This document shows, piece by piece, positions 8,714 to 18,152 of a stretch of DNA of 64,000 nucleotides (position 1 is the stretch's first letter; the number at the start of each line of letters is the position of its first letter). The position numbers were made by a program, and so were the translations under genes. The DNA is taken from positions 248,001 to 312,000 of the forward strand of contig DASPIR010000023.1 of the NCBI GenBank assembly GCA_035628995.1. Reading direction: 5' to 3'. The notes under the pieces are model-generated. The model did not search any database. It was not told the DNA's origin and saw nothing but the letters and a program-made list of their open reading frames with translations. This DNA is from Clostridia bacterium (GTDB lineage: Bacteria; Bacillota; Clostridia; Lutisporales; Lutisporaceae).

Positions 8714-9958
8714 CTATTTTTTCTTTAGCAATAGCAGCTCTTTTCTTAGCAAATCAAGCGCCCTGCTGCTGGAGTTCCATTTTATCCTTTTCCTGTTTCC
8801 GTTGAACAAGAATTTATGTGCCTTTACAGTATCACCTATTGCAATCCCAACATAACATAGTCCAACTGGCTTTTCTTTGCTGCCTCCGTCTGGTCCTGCT
8901 ATGCCGGTTATGGAAAGTCCGATATCTGTAGCATTGATTCTTTTTACGCCTGCAGCCATTTCTTCTGCAGTTTGGCTGCTTACGGCACCATAATTCTTTA
9001 TGGTATCTTCTTTTACTCCCAAAATCTTAATCTTTGCCTCATTGCTATAGCTGACAACGCCACACATAAGACTTGCAGAGGCTCCGGGAACATCCGTCAA
9101 GCGGCTGGCTATCAGCCCACCTGTACAGGATTCTGCAAGAGATAGGGTCGCACTGTTTTCTATAAGCAGGTTCATAACTACGTCTTCCAGACTTTCATCG
9201 TCATAACCGTAAATGGCTTCACCCAGTATTGCTCTTACTCTTTCCTCCATCTGATCAATCAGTCGGTCGGCCTCCTCTGAAGCATCGGTCTTTGCAGTAA
9301 TTCGCAGATGTACTTCCCCATCCTTTGCGTAAGGTGCAATTGTAGGATTAGTCTGTGTTTTGAATATTTCTTTAAGCATATCCTCAGCAGCTGATTCACC
9401 TATACCGATTATACGAAGCATTCTGGACTTAATGGTGGAATGTACTTTTGTCTTGAGGTATGGCAGTACCTTATCTTCAAACATAGGATACAGCTCTTTT
9501 GGCGGGCCTGGGAGCATTATTACTATCTTGCCATTCTTCTCAATCAATACACCCGGAGCAGTTCCGTTGTCGTTTTCCAATATTGCAGCACCTTCTGGGA
9601 TATTACCCTGTTTGAGGTTGTTCTCAGTCATAGGTCTTTCCATGGCCTTGAACATGCTTTCAATTTTTTTGATACTGGCTTCATCAGGCAGCAGCTTCAA
9701 TCCTAACGCATCTGCAACACCTTCCTTTGTCAGATCATCAACTGTGGGACCCAAGCCGCCACTGGTAATGACAAGGTCGGCACGCTCAAGGCTTGACTTA
9801 ATGGTGTCTGATAGCCTTTGCAGGTTGTCTCCCACTGCTACATGATAGAATACGTCTATCCCAAGGTCAGCAAGCTTCTGGGACAGATACTGGGCGTTTG
9901 TGTTAACAATATTGCCCAGCAGCAATTCAGTACCTACAGCTACAATTTCGCATTTCAT
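8714..9958 (-). CDS. cinA: CinA family protein (competence/damage-inducible; NMN deamidase type)
   Basis: A 414-residue two-domain protein. The N-terminal MoaB-like domain (about 1-170) has VAVGTELLLGNIVNTNAQYLS and TSGGLGPTVDDLT; the C-terminal CinA/PncC domain (about 255-410) has SLAESCTGGLIASRLTDV and ITGIAGPDGG. Family members deamidate nicotinamide mononucleotide and have pyrophosphatase activity in the N-terminal domain; a competence role is known in streptococci. ATG at 9958 with GGAGG upstream. It is separated from pgsA by a strong terminator and from recA by the SOS promoter. Confidence 0.94.
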   Translation of the reverse strand: MKCEIVAVGTELLLGNIVNTNAQYLSQKLADLGIDVFYHVAVGDNLQRLSDTIKSSLERADLVITSGGLGPTVDDLTKEGVADALGLKLLPDEASIKKIESMFKAMERPMTENNLKQGNIPEGAAILENDNGTAPGVLIEKNGKIVIMLPGPPKELYPMFEDKVLPYLKTKVHSTIKSRMLRIIGIGESAAEDMLKEIFKTQTNPTIAPYAKDGEVHLRITAKTDASEEADRLIDQMEERVRAILGEAIYGYDDESLEDVVMNLLIENSATLSLAESCTGGLIASRLTDVPGASASLMCGVVSYSNEAKIKILGVKEDTIKNYGAVSSQTAEEMAAGVKRINATDIGLSITGIAGPDGGSKEKPVGLCYVGIAIGDTVKAHKFLFNGNRKRIKWNSSSRALDLLRKELLLLKKK

Positions 9959-9994
9959 TTTATATGGCCTCCATGTTACATCATTATGTTTGAA

Positions 9995-10032
9995 TATTAA
10001 AAAAGGCTTAAACTTATAGATTTAAGCCTTTT
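9995..10032 (-). terminator. Intrinsic terminator of pgsA
   Basis: AAAAGGCTTAAA (complement of 10021-10032) pairs with TTTAAGCCTTTT (complement of 10001-10012) across an 8-nt loop, then a T-rich tract. Lies 12 bases past the pgsA stop. Confidence 0.9.
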
Positions 10033-10043
10033 CATTTTATCTG

Positions 10044-10589
10044 CTACTGTTTTATATTTTGCAATACCCGAATGTTCTTGCCAAAATAATCAAGCCCTGA
10101 TAGTACAGTAATTATAAGTGCTGCATAAACCATTATAATATCCATTGGCAGATTCACAAGGCTGAATGGATAATTGCCCAGTACGAGCACTGCTATTGCA
10201 ATAATCTGTATTACAGTTTTTATTTTGCCGTAATTACTTGCGGCTATAATAACATTCTGAGCTGCGGCAAGGCTTCTAAGACCTGTGACAGCAAATTCTC
10301 TTGCAAGTATAACAAAAACTATCCAGGCTTCTATCCTGCCAAGCTGTATAAGTACAACAAAAGCACCGGTAACCAGCAACTTATCGGCAAGGGGATCCAT
10401 GAATTTGCCGAAGTCGGTAATCATATTATATTTTCGTGCAATATACCCGTCCAATTTATCTGTCAGTGAAGCTGTAAGAAACACTGCTAATGCGGCTTCC
10501 ATATGATAAGGAAATTCTACCAGCATCAATACCATGAAAATTGGAACCATAAGTATTCTTATTATTGTAATTTTATTTGCCAGGTTCAT
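10044..10589 (-). CDS. pgsA: CDP-diacylglycerol-glycerol-3-phosphate 3-phosphatidyltransferase
   Basis: Integral membrane enzyme making phosphatidylglycerol phosphate from CDP-diacylglycerol and glycerol-3-phosphate, the committed step to phosphatidylglycerol and cardiolipin. The 181-residue chain carries the CDP-alcohol phosphatidyltransferase motif spread over DKLDGYIARKY and FGKFMDPLADK (D-G-AR-G-D-D family pattern) and about five hydrophobic helices. ATG at 10589, with GGGGGGAG upstream, is favoured over the earlier in-frame start at 10619. It overlaps the end of rimO by 17 bp, indicating coupled translation. Confidence 0.95.
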   Translation of the reverse strand: MNLANKITIIRILMVPIFMVLMLVEFPYHMEAALAVFLTASLTDKLDGYIARKYNMITDFGKFMDPLADKLLVTGAFVVLIQLGRIEAWIVFVILAREFAVTGLRSLAAAQNVIIAASNYGKIKTVIQIIAIAVLVLGNYPFSLVNLPMDIIMVYAALIITVLSGLDYFGKNIRVLQNIKQ

Positions 10590-11910
10590 CAATTCTCCCC
10601 CCCACCAAATCGTATTCATAAGCCTTATTGATTTTCACAAAGCAAAAATCACCAGGTATCAAATCCTTACTGGATTTGAAATATACTTTTCCATCAATTT
10701 CAGGCGCATCCATATAGCTGCGTCCGAAGTATTCGCCGGAGGATATGCCTTCTATCAGCACTTTAATAGTCTTTCCAATAAGCTTCCTGTTGTTTTCCTG
10801 TGATATGTCCTTTTGAAGAAGCATTATTTTCTGCAGCCTCTCCTGCTTTACTGCTTCGTCAACTTGATCGGGCATACCGTAAGCGGCTGTATCCTCTTCT
10901 CTGGAATATGTGAACACTCCAAGTCTGTTGAACTTCACTTCAGATACAAAATCATACAGCTCTTCGAAATCCTTCTCAGTCTCTCCTGGAAAACCCACTA
11001 TAAGAGATGTTCTTAGGATTATTCCCGGCATACTTGTCCTAAGCTTCCTAATAAGCTCCAGTATTTTTTCCTTGCTGCTTCTGCGGGCCATTTTCTTTAG
11101 GATGCCATTGCTTGCATGCTGTATGGGTATGTCCAGGTATTTGCATATTTTTTCTTCCTTAGCGATAGTATCAATGAGTTCATCGCTGAATTCGTCAGGA
11201 TAAGAGTACATAAGTCTTATCCATTCTATACCTTCAATTGCAGCAAGCTCTATTAGAAGCTCGCTTAACCTGTATTTTCCATAAAGGTCTATGCCATAAC
11301 GGGTTATATCCTGTGCTATTATATTCAGTTCCTGTATTCCATTCTTTGAAAGCTCTTCTGCTTCTTCAAGAATATCTTCCATTTTTCTGCTTCTGTATCT
11401 TCCGCGCAGAGTCGGTATGATGCAGTAGCTGCACCTGTTGTCACAGCCTTCTGCTATCTTCAGATATGCTGACGCACCAAAGGTAGAAATACGTCTTGGA
11501 AGCTTATCAATGTCAACCAGCTCTTGGTGCCCATATCTAACTATCTTTTCACCCTGTAGGGTTTTTAGTATTACTTCTGTTATATCCTTGTAATCTCCGG
11601 TGCCGATAACTGCATCAAGCTCGGGAAGCTCTTTTATAAGCTCTTCCTTATAGCGTTCTGCCATACAGCCTGATGCTATGAGCACCTTGCATTTCCCATT
11701 ATTCTTGTATTCGGACATTTCAAGTATGGTATCAATTGACTCTTGTTTTGCACCTTCTATAAAGCCGCAGGTATTTACTATTATTACCTCTGCTATTGAA
11801 GCATCGTTTGTGATTTCATAATTATCATTAAGAATGCTCTGAACCATAACCTCTGAATCAACAAGATTCTTTGAGCATCCAAGAGATACAATTGCTGCTT
11901 TCAGCTTCAA
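10573..11910 (-). CDS. rimO: Ribosomal protein S12 methylthiotransferase
   Basis: Radical-SAM methylthiotransferase that adds a methylthio group to the conserved aspartate of S12. Domains in order: UPF0004 (about 1-120) with Cys ligands in SLGCSKNLVDSE, NTCGFIE and ASGCMAERY; radical SAM core with CDNRCSYC; C-terminal TRAM domain from about residue 375. TTG at 11910 is preferred since GGGAGGAG lies 8 bases before it; the frame continues to ATG 11928, which would put the SD inside the gene. SLGCSKNLVDSE is RimO-like rather than MiaB-like. First gene of a two-gene unit with pgsA, driven by a promoter at 11989-12017. Confidence 0.94.
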   Translation of the reverse strand: MKLKAAIVSLGCSKNLVDSEVMVQSILNDNYEITNDASIAEVIIVNTCGFIEGAKQESIDTILEMSEYKNNGKCKVLIASGCMAERYKEELIKELPELDAVIGTGDYKDITEVILKTLQGEKIVRYGHQELVDIDKLPRRISTFGASAYLKIAEGCDNRCSYCIIPTLRGRYRSRKMEDILEEAEELSKNGIQELNIIAQDITRYGIDLYGKYRLSELLIELAAIEGIEWIRLMYSYPDEFSDELIDTIAKEEKICKYLDIPIQHASNGILKKMARRSSKEKILELIRKLRTSMPGIILRTSLIVGFPGETEKDFEELYDFVSEVKFNRLGVFTYSREEDTAAYGMPDQVDEAVKQERLQKIMLLQKDISQENNRKLIGKTIKVLIEGISSGEYFGRSYMDAPEIDGKVYFKSSKDLIPGDFCFVKINKAYEYDLVGGRIDEPGK

Positions 11911-11988
11911 AAATTTCGCTCCTCCCATTTCCTTCTAGTGCCCTGTGCTGGAATTCGTTTCTAGCAGCATGACACAATATCTATGAAA

Positions 11989-12017
11989 AGTATATTATAT
12001 TAATATGCAGGTGTCAA
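11989..12017 (-). promoter_or_regulatory. Sigma-A promoter of rimO-pgsA
   Basis: TTGACA (complement of 12012-12017), 17-nt spacer, TATACT (complement of 11989-11994); the -35 starts four bases after the ftsK stop codon. Confidence 0.82.
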
Positions 12018-12021
12018 AGCA

Positions 12022-14310
12022 TTATATCATTTCGTCCAGATCTTCCTTGCTTATAAGTACCTTTCTGGGCTTGCTGCCTTCGTAGCCGCCGATTATCCTT
12101 CGCTCCTCCATTTGGTCAATAAGCCTTGCAGCTCTGCTGTAGCCTATTTTCAGCCTTCTTTGAAGCATGAGTATTGATGCCTGTCCGCTTTCTACAACTA
12201 TCTCAATGGCTCCCTTTAATAACACATCAACATCGGCATTCTCATCAAACTCAACACTATGTTCTATTTCTTTAAGTATTTCATTATTAAAGTTCACAGG
12301 CACTTGATCCTTAATATAGTTGACCAGCTTTTCAATTTCCTTATCTGATACAAAGGCACCCTGTACTCTTAAAGGCTTTGCTTCTCCAACAGGGTAATAA
12401 AGGGCATCCCCTTTTCCCAAAAGCTTTTCAGCGCCGCCCATGTCCAATATAGTTCTCGAGTCTATCTGTGACGATACTGCAAAGGATATTCTTGAAGGAA
12501 TATTTGCTTTTATAAGTCCGGTTATTACGTCAACAGAAGGCCTCTGTGTCGCCACAACAAGGTGTATTCCTGCAGCACGGGCCATCTGAGCCAGCCTGCA
12601 AATAGAATCTTCAACTTCGCCGGGAGCAACCATCATCAAATCCGCCAATTCATCTATTACGACTACTATCTGCGGAAGCTTCTCTATACCTTCTTTATTA
12701 ATACTATTGTAACCATATATGTCTCTAACATTATTAGCCGCAAACTTCTTATAACGCTCAGTCATTTCCATGACAGCCCAGTTCAAGGCTCCTGCTGCTT
12801 TCTTCGGATCTGTCACCACCGGGACCAAAAGGTGAGGAATGCACTTGTATACGCTAAGCTCAACCACCTTTGGATCAATTAGCAGCAGTTTTACTTCATC
12901 TGGAGTAGCCTTACAAAGAATGCTTGCTATTAATGTGTTTATGCATACGCTCTTTCCTGAACCTGTAGAACCGGCAATAAGCAGATGCGGCATCTTTGCC
13001 AGATCCCCTACAATATTTGCGCCGGCCACATCCTTACCAATCGAAAAGGATATCTTTGACTTTTGATTTTTAAATTCATCTGACTCCAACACTTCTCTCA
13101 AAAGCACGCTGGATACGTCTTTATTGGGCACTTCGATTCCTATTGCAGCTTTTCCCGGTATAGGAGCCTCTATCCTAATCCCAGGAGATGCAAGGCTGAG
13201 AGAAATGTCATCAGCAAGACTCAATATCTTGCTTACTTTTACACCTGGACTCAACTGAAGCTCATATCTTGTGATTGTAGGACCAACAGAAACCTGTGCT
13301 ATATTGGCACTGACACCGAAATTCTTGAGTGTATCCTCCAAAATTTTAACATTGGTCATTACTTCTTTTTTCGCATTGCCCGTCTTGTTTTCAACCGGTA
13401 AATTCAGAAGATTTGTTGGTGGCAGCTTATAATTTGCGTATTGCTTGTTATTTATCGGAACTATGGTTGGTACAGCATCAGTTTTTGAAGTCTGATTGTC
13501 TTTTGTGGGTTTATCCTTCAGTTCTGAAAGCTCTGCGATATCTTTAGCCTTTTCATTTGTCTCATTTTCTTCTTTGGTTTTGAAGCCTTTATCAAAATGC
13601 TTGGTGAAATCCAGTATTTTGATTTTCTTGTCTATACTTTTTATTCTCGCTTCATCATCAATTTCTAATAAACTATGTTCTTCCTGCTTCTGCGCAGCTG
13701 TTTTCTTCTGAAGTTCCCTTGTAACCGCAGCTTCCATGTCTTTGTTCTTGAGTTTCGCATACAAGTTTAATACCGATTGCTTTATATACTCAAGAATATG
13801 TGAGAAGGCTATCTCGGTAAACATAAGTACTGAGATAATGTAGAGCGCTGCAACAAGTACTATGGTTCCAATCATTCCGAACAACTTGATTAAAGCATAA
13901 CCCAGGAAGCCGCCTACAGCACCTCCTCCTGCCCCTACATTCAAAGAACCCAGGTCATAGGAGTATTTCACTGCATCAAGCCATTTGGAATCAGCACCTT
14001 TTAATATGTCGTAGTTTGCGATGAAAAGTGCTATAAGCGTAGCAATCAGAAATATACAGAAAGAATAAAACTTGATGTTAATCTGCATTTCATTTCTTCT
14101 GTATACCATAGCCAATCCAAGTATGATAATTAATATTGGGATTATGTAAGCACCCAGACCAAATACTCCAAGAATGAGAATTCTAATCTGTTCGCCTACT
14201 ATACCTGAGTTTTTGCTGAAAAGGCTTATATATATGTATATACTGGCCAATATCAAGGATACGCCTGCAATTTCATACTTTATATCGTTCTGTATATTTT
14301 TCTTCGACAA
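12022..14310 (-). CDS. spoIIIE: DNA translocase FtsK/SpoIIIE
   Basis: Septum-associated motor that pumps chromosomal DNA through the closing division or sporulation septum. The 762-residue chain has four N-terminal transmembrane helices (about 10-170), a charged linker (180-320), an alpha/beta motor with Walker A GSTGSGKS (447-454) and Walker B IVVVIDELADLMM (about 545), and a C-terminal winged-helix gamma domain (about 695-762, RLKIGYSRAARLIDQME) that reads DNA polarity sequences. TTG at 14310 with AGGTG upstream. It has its own promoter at 14368-14396. Position next to tepA and dapG matches B. subtilis spoIIIE, but housekeeping FtsK function cannot be excluded. Confidence 0.95.
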   Translation of the reverse strand: MSKKNIQNDIKYEIAGVSLILASIYIYISLFSKNSGIVGEQIRILILGVFGLGAYIIPILIIILGLAMVYRRNEMQINIKFYSFCIFLIATLIALFIANYDILKGADSKWLDAVKYSYDLGSLNVGAGGGAVGGFLGYALIKLFGMIGTIVLVAALYIISVLMFTEIAFSHILEYIKQSVLNLYAKLKNKDMEAAVTRELQKKTAAQKQEEHSLLEIDDEARIKSIDKKIKILDFTKHFDKGFKTKEENETNEKAKDIAELSELKDKPTKDNQTSKTDAVPTIVPINNKQYANYKLPPTNLLNLPVENKTGNAKKEVMTNVKILEDTLKNFGVSANIAQVSVGPTITRYELQLSPGVKVSKILSLADDISLSLASPGIRIEAPIPGKAAIGIEVPNKDVSSVLLREVLESDEFKNQKSKISFSIGKDVAGANIVGDLAKMPHLLIAGSTGSGKSVCINTLIASILCKATPDEVKLLLIDPKVVELSVYKCIPHLLVPVVTDPKKAAGALNWAVMEMTERYKKFAANNVRDIYGYNSINKEGIEKLPQIVVVIDELADLMMVAPGEVEDSICRLAQMARAAGIHLVVATQRPSVDVITGLIKANIPSRISFAVSSQIDSRTILDMGGAEKLLGKGDALYYPVGEAKPLRVQGAFVSDKEIEKLVNYIKDQVPVNFNNEILKEIEHSVEFDENADVDVLLKGAIEIVVESGQASILMLQRRLKIGYSRAARLIDQMEERRIIGGYEGSKPRKVLISKEDLDEMI

Positions 14311-14367
14311 GATATCACCTCATAAAATACATAATGAATTCAAGCGTTTAACTCTAATTCTAATGAT

Positions 14368-14396
14368 ATTATATCCTTATTTGGCAGTTGTTGCAA
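14368..14396 (-). promoter_or_regulatory. Sigma-A promoter of spoIIIE/ftsK
   Basis: TTGCAA (complement of 14391-14396), exactly 17 nt, TATAAT (complement of 14368-14373), with a leader of about 50 nt to the TTG start. Confidence 0.82.
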
Positions 14397-14447
14397 CTAA
14401 GCCATCATTTATTGTGCATTGCAGAGACTATGCTTTGGTCATGCAAT

Positions 14448-14490
14448 ACAAAAAAAGCTGCTCCACGCAATATATGCACGAAGCAGCTTT
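14448..14490 (-). terminator. Intrinsic terminator of tepA
   Basis: AAAGCTGCTTCGTGC pairs with GCGTGGAGCAGCTTT around a 7-nt loop, followed by TTTTTT; 12 bases after the tepA stop. Confidence 0.92.
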
Positions 14491-14501
14491 AACTAGTTTT
14501 T

Positions 14502-15239
14502 TTATTGTTTTTCCTTTTCTTGCTTCGCAGCCTTTATTAGACTTTGGAGTTTGGTGAGTGCTTGATGCAGCCCTCCTATTTCCTTAATTAATCCATACTT
14601 TACAGCTTCCTGACCTACCAGTACTGTTCCAACATCATTAGCTAACTCGCTGGTTGTAAACATTAGCCTCTTTACAGTTTCTAAATCTATATGACTGTGC
14701 TCCACTATAAATCTGATTATGCGTTCCTGCATCTTATTAAAATATTCGAAGGTCTGTGGAACGCCTATAATCAAACCGTTCATCCTAATAGGATGTATTG
14801 TCATCGTTGCAGTTGGTGCTATGTAAGAATGAGTTGCCGATACCGCCAGCGGCACTCCTATACTGTGCCCTCCTCCCAATACAAGAGAAACCGATGGTTT
14901 ATTCATGCTTACAATAAGCTCTGAAAGCGCTAAACCTGCTTCTACATCTCCGCCTACTGTATTGAGTATCAGAAGCAGTCCCTCAATCTCCGGATTCTCT
15001 TCTACTGCTACAATCTGCGGAATTATATGCTCATATTTGGTCGCCTTGTTTTGAGGCGGCAGCACTAAATGCCCTTCAATCTGGCCAATTATAGTTATGC
15101 AGTGTATGTTGCTCCTGAATTGGGGCACTCGAGTTTCTCCCAGTTCCTTTATGTTTTCAACAGTCTTTTCCTTATTTTCATTATTTGTTTCTTCAGCATC
15201 AGTGTTTCCAGCTGATCTGAATCCATACATATTATTCAA
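14502..15239 (-). CDS. tepA: ClpP-like serine peptidase TepA
   Basis: ClpP/crotonase-fold peptidase of the TepA (YmfB) group; in Bacillus it is a forespore protein linked to germination proteolysis and earlier to protein export. Visible: core strand [13 protein letters not shown], oxyanion region [11 protein letters not shown], nucleophile Ser in [11 protein letters not shown] and a candidate catalytic His in TIHPIRM. No ClpX/Clp-ATPase docking can be judged. The N-terminus before about residue 45 is low complexity and acidic. TTG at 15239 has GGGAG ten bases upstream; ATG at 15281 is an in-frame alternative without a ribosome-binding site. Monocistronic: flanked by terminators and preceded by a sigma-F/G-like promoter. 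Confidence 0.88.
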   Translation of the reverse strand: MNNMYGFRSAGNTDAEETNNENKEKTVENIKELGETRVPQFRSNIHCITIIGQIEGHLVLPPQNKATKYEHIIPQIVAVEENPEIEGLLLILNTVGGDVEAGLALSELIVSMNKPSVSLVLGGGHSIGVPLAVSATHSYIAPTATMTIHPIRMNGLIIGVPQTFEYFNKMQERIIRFIVEHSHIDLETVKRLMFTTSELANDVGTVLVGQEAVKYGLIKEIGGLHQALTKLQSLIKAAKQEKEKQ

Positions 15240-15302
15240 GCAAATCACACTCCCGGGTTTTATTTGAAAGTCAGTCCTCATTTGTATTGCTATTGTAGTT
15301 TA

Positions 15303-15331
15303 TATTTTTACCTTAAAAAGAAACAGTATGC
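15303..15331 (-). promoter_or_regulatory. Possible sigma-F/G promoter of tepA
   Basis: GCATA (complement of 15327-15331), 14-nt spacer, GGTAAAAATA (complement of 15303-15312). Both boxes match the sigma-F consensus GYWTA / GGNRANAMTR; the spacer is one or two bases short. Confidence 0.45.
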
Positions 15332-15366
15332 AAAAAAAAAGCAAATCCTAATGATTTGCTTTTTTA
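15332..15366 (-). terminator. Intrinsic terminator of the dpaA-dpaB-dapG unit
   Basis: GCAAATC/GATTTGC stem extended by A/T pairs, 5-nt loop, followed by nine T on the minus strand; symmetric and so possibly bidirectional. Confidence 0.9.
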
Positions 15367-15391
15367 AACGGTTTGGAGCATTCAGAAAGTA

Positions 15392-16624
15392 TTATACGGT
15401 TGTTTTCCCCATATCGAATTCCTGATGCAGAGCATTGACTGCTGCATTGGCATTTACACTTTCTACAAGACAGGAAATAGTGGTATGAGAGTCTGAGGTC
15501 TGAAGAACCTCAATATTTTGTTTTGCGAGTGCGTTTATAGCCTTTGCCATTACGCCGGGCACTCCTCTCATTTTGTTACCGATTATAGTTACCTTACTGC
15601 AGTTTGTCCTGAGCTCATAGTTGTAGCCATACTTGCCAAGTGCTTCTTTAAGTTTTTCGATATTGATCTCCTCAACTATGAATACCTTGAAGTCAGGGTT
15701 GACATTGATCATGTCGATGCTTATTCCTTCTGCTGCTATTGTATTGAAAAGTTGGTTGTCACTTTCATATTCACCGCCTGAACCATCAAAGCGTATCCTC
15801 ACTCTTGCCCTGCCGCTTACATGTGCTATGGCTGTCAGCAGCTTGTCACGCTTATCATATCTATATCTTCTATTCTTATCACAATTAGTTATCAAAGTGC
15901 CTGCTGAGTCAGTCATTGTATTCTTTATAAGAAGCGGAATGCTGCTTCTCATAGCCACTTCTACGGCTCTGGGATGGATGACCTTTGCGCCATACTCCGC
16001 CATCTGAAAAACTTCATTGTAATATATGGTATCCATAACCATAGCATCCGGTACAATCCTTGGATCGGCTGTCATAACTCCCTCAACATCAGTGTATATC
16101 TCAACTGCTTCAGCGTTGAGTGCTTCACCCATAATTGCACCGGTAACATCACTGCCGCCTCTGCCGAGAGTTGTTATTTCACCCTTTTCAGACTTGCCCT
16201 GGAAGCCTGCAATTACCGGTATTATATTTTCTGCTATGCAGTCATAAATGAATTGTGGTTCGACTCTCAATACTTCTGCATCACCAAAGTTCTCGTCGGT
16301 TATTATTCCTGCTTGCCCTCCTGTAAGCACTATGCTTTCAAATCCCCGCTTCTTTATTGTGTTTGCCAGTATTACACAGGATATGATTTCTCCACAGGAC
16401 ATAAGCAAATCCATTTCTCTTGGATTGCTGCTCACTCCTACTGAGTTGGCCAGGTTTATCAAAGTATCAGTCGCGTAAGGATCTCCACTTCTTCCAATAG
16501 CAGAAACAACAACAACAGGAAGAAACCCCTTATTTATAGCGCCTTCTATCTTATCGACTACCATCTCTCTTCTCTCATTGGTAGCAACTGAAGTTCCTCC
16601 AAACTTCTGTACTAGTATTTTCAT
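15392..16624 (-). CDS. dapG: Aspartate kinase (DapG type)
   Basis: Monofunctional aspartokinase, first step from aspartate to diaminopimelate, lysine and dipicolinate. 410 residues: amino-acid kinase domain with KFGGTSVA at the N-terminus and TTLGRGGSDVTGA near residue 155, then two C-terminal ACT domains (about 265-410) for allosteric control, VHPRAVE between them. ATG at 16624 with GGAGGATG. It follows dpaB by 26 bp as in Bacillus, where DapG is the diaminopimelate-sensitive isozyme. Unlike B. subtilis, neither asd nor dapA accompanies it here. ATP + aspartate to aspartyl phosphate, cytoplasmic. Confidence 0.95.
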   Translation of the reverse strand: MKILVQKFGGTSVATNERREMVVDKIEGAINKGFLPVVVVSAIGRSGDPYATDTLINLANSVGVSSNPREMDLLMSCGEIISCVILANTIKKRGFESIVLTGGQAGIITDENFGDAEVLRVEPQFIYDCIAENIIPVIAGFQGKSEKGEITTLGRGGSDVTGAIMGEALNAEAVEIYTDVEGVMTADPRIVPDAMVMDTIYYNEVFQMAEYGAKVIHPRAVEVAMRSSIPLLIKNTMTDSAGTLITNCDKNRRYRYDKRDKLLTAIAHVSGRARVRIRFDGSGGEYESDNQLFNTIAAEGISIDMINVNPDFKVFIVEEINIEKLKEALGKYGYNYELRTNCSKVTIIGNKMRGVPGVMAKAINALAKQNIEVLQTSDSHTTISCLVESVNANAAVNALHQEFDMGKTTV

Positions 16625-16650
16625 CGATGCATCCTCCTAAATACGACGTA

Positions 16651-17244
16651 TCACGATTTAAAATTTTCAATAATCATGGGTTGGTACTGCTTGCCTTCCA
16701 TTGCCATCTCCACAGTGGGCGCCAGGAGTTCCATTTTCGCGACCAGAGAATTTCTCTTGACTGTTGGATTATCCTGTCCAAAGGGGATGAAATAATAATG
16801 CTTGGAATTAAGGAGTACTGCCAGGTTCTTTGCACTCATACCAAGTCCGTCATTGGAGGAGATGCCTATTACTATAGGTTTCCCGTTCCTTATATGGGAT
16901 TTTGCTGCCATGAGCACTGGTGTATCTGTTATTGCGTTTGCTAGTTTTGCTAAAGTATTGCCTGTACAGGGTGCTATTACTAATATATCCATGAGCTCTT
17001 TTGGTCCTATTGGTTCTGCATCAGCTATAGTTTTTATAGCATTGTGTCCGGTTATTTCCTCAAACCTCTTTACCCACTCTTCAGCATTTCCGAACCTTGT
17101 GTCCATGGCAGCTGCATTTGTGGAAAATATCGGGTATACATTGGCTTTTAGGGAAACAAGCTTTTCCACCTCGGGAACTAACTTATCAAAGGTACAAAAT
17201 GATCCGGTTATTGCTAATCCTATATTTAAGCCTTCTAGCTTCAT
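16651..17244 (-). CDS. dpaB: Dipicolinate synthase subunit B
   Basis: Flavoprotein-like (HFCD fold) partner of DpaA that converts the dihydrodipicolinate-pathway intermediate to dipicolinic acid in the mother cell. 197 residues; motifs include GLAITGSFCTFDK near the start, FSTNAAAMDTRFG, VIAPCTGNTLAKLANAITDTPVLMAAK (cofactor site, here named by its parts APCTGNTLAKLA and DTPVLMAAK) and FGQDNPTVKRNSLVAK. ATG at 17244 with GGAGG. It begins 15 bp after dpaA and is followed by dapG, so substrate supply and dipicolinate synthesis are co-transcribed. Confidence 0.96.
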   Translation of the reverse strand: MKLEGLNIGLAITGSFCTFDKLVPEVEKLVSLKANVYPIFSTNAAAMDTRFGNAEEWVKRFEEITGHNAIKTIADAEPIGPKELMDILVIAPCTGNTLAKLANAITDTPVLMAAKSHIRNGKPIVIGISSNDGLGMSAKNLAVLLNSKHYYFIPFGQDNPTVKRNSLVAKMELLAPTVEMAMEGKQYQPMIIENFKS

Positions 17245-17259
17245 AATAAGCTCCTCCCA

Positions 17260-18123
17260 TTATATATCTTTAAGAATCTTCTTTATGGTGTCGTAAATAT
17301 AAACCGCCGCTGACCTGCATGCAACCTTCCCCGGAATTCCAAGTGCATGAACTGTTTTTATGCCTTTTTCTGCTGCATATGCAAAATCAATTCCACCAGG
17401 GGTTGACGCCAGGTCCAGTATAAACACTTCTTTTTTAACCAATTCAAGCATCCCGCAATCCAACATCATTGCAGGAACTGTATTCACTATTACATCCATT
17501 TCTCCCAAGTAAGACGGAAGCTGTTCTATTGGCACAGCCTTCATGCCTCTTGCATTTATCCAGGCCTGATCGGAGTCCTTCCTTGCTTCCACGTACACAT
17601 CCGCATTCAAACCCTTTAAATACTCTGAGAGGAGTTTGCCTATCCTTCCATAACCAAGAACGAGTACCTTGCTTCCGAACAATGTATCCCTCGTCTCGTT
17701 TATTATTATTGACAATGCTCCTTCAGCTGTTGGGATGGTGTTTAGTATCTGATAACCTTCATCGTTATAGTAATCCAAATATTCTACACTGTATTTTTTT
17801 GCAAGCTCCTTTGAATAGTTGTTAATTGCTCCTAATATTAGTTTCTTGCCTGTTCCGAGTTTCTTAAACAATTCTTCGATTTCAATATCAATGCTGGAAT
17901 ACTTTGAATTGATTTTGTGTACATCCTTAGAAAACGGTATGGGACAGACTATTACATCAGAATTCTCCAATGCTTCATCCATGTGCAAATAATTCTCGAC
18001 GTCCTTTATCTCCACTTTGTCCATTCCATAAGTAGAGATTGTCATTCCGTTCTTTTTGAATATTGCTGCAAGTTCAACAAGCCTGTCATCACCGCCTACA
18101 ATAAGGTATCTTGCGCTTTTCAT
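17260..18123 (-). CDS. dpaA: Dipicolinate synthase subunit A
   Basis: NAD(P)-binding subunit of dipicolinate synthase, which makes the spore-core chelator for calcium. 287 residues: N-terminal domain from MKSARYLIVGGDDR, a GYGRIG nucleotide-binding motif near residue 160, then LDLASTPGGIDF and HALGIPGKVAC near the C-terminus. ATG at 18123 with TGGAGGA is chosen; the open frame extends to 18225 but those codons lie within the promoter and terminator region. A sigma-K-like promoter precedes it. Presence of dpaAB separates this organism from cluster I clostridia, which typically use EtfA for the same step. Confidence 0.96.
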   Translation of the reverse strand: MKSARYLIVGGDDRLVELAAIFKKNGMTISTYGMDKVEIKDVENYLHMDEALENSDVIVCPIPFSKDVHKINSKYSSIDIEIEELFKKLGTGKKLILGAINNYSKELAKKYSVEYLDYYNDEGYQILNTIPTAEGALSIIINETRDTLFGSKVLVLGYGRIGKLLSEYLKGLNADVYVEARKDSDQAWINARGMKAVPIEQLPSYLGEMDVIVNTVPAMMLDCGMLELVKKEVFILDLASTPGGIDFAYAAEKGIKTVHALGIPGKVACRSAAVYIYDTIKKILKDI

Positions 18124-18152
18124 ATTAATTCCTCCATTATACAAAACTAGTA

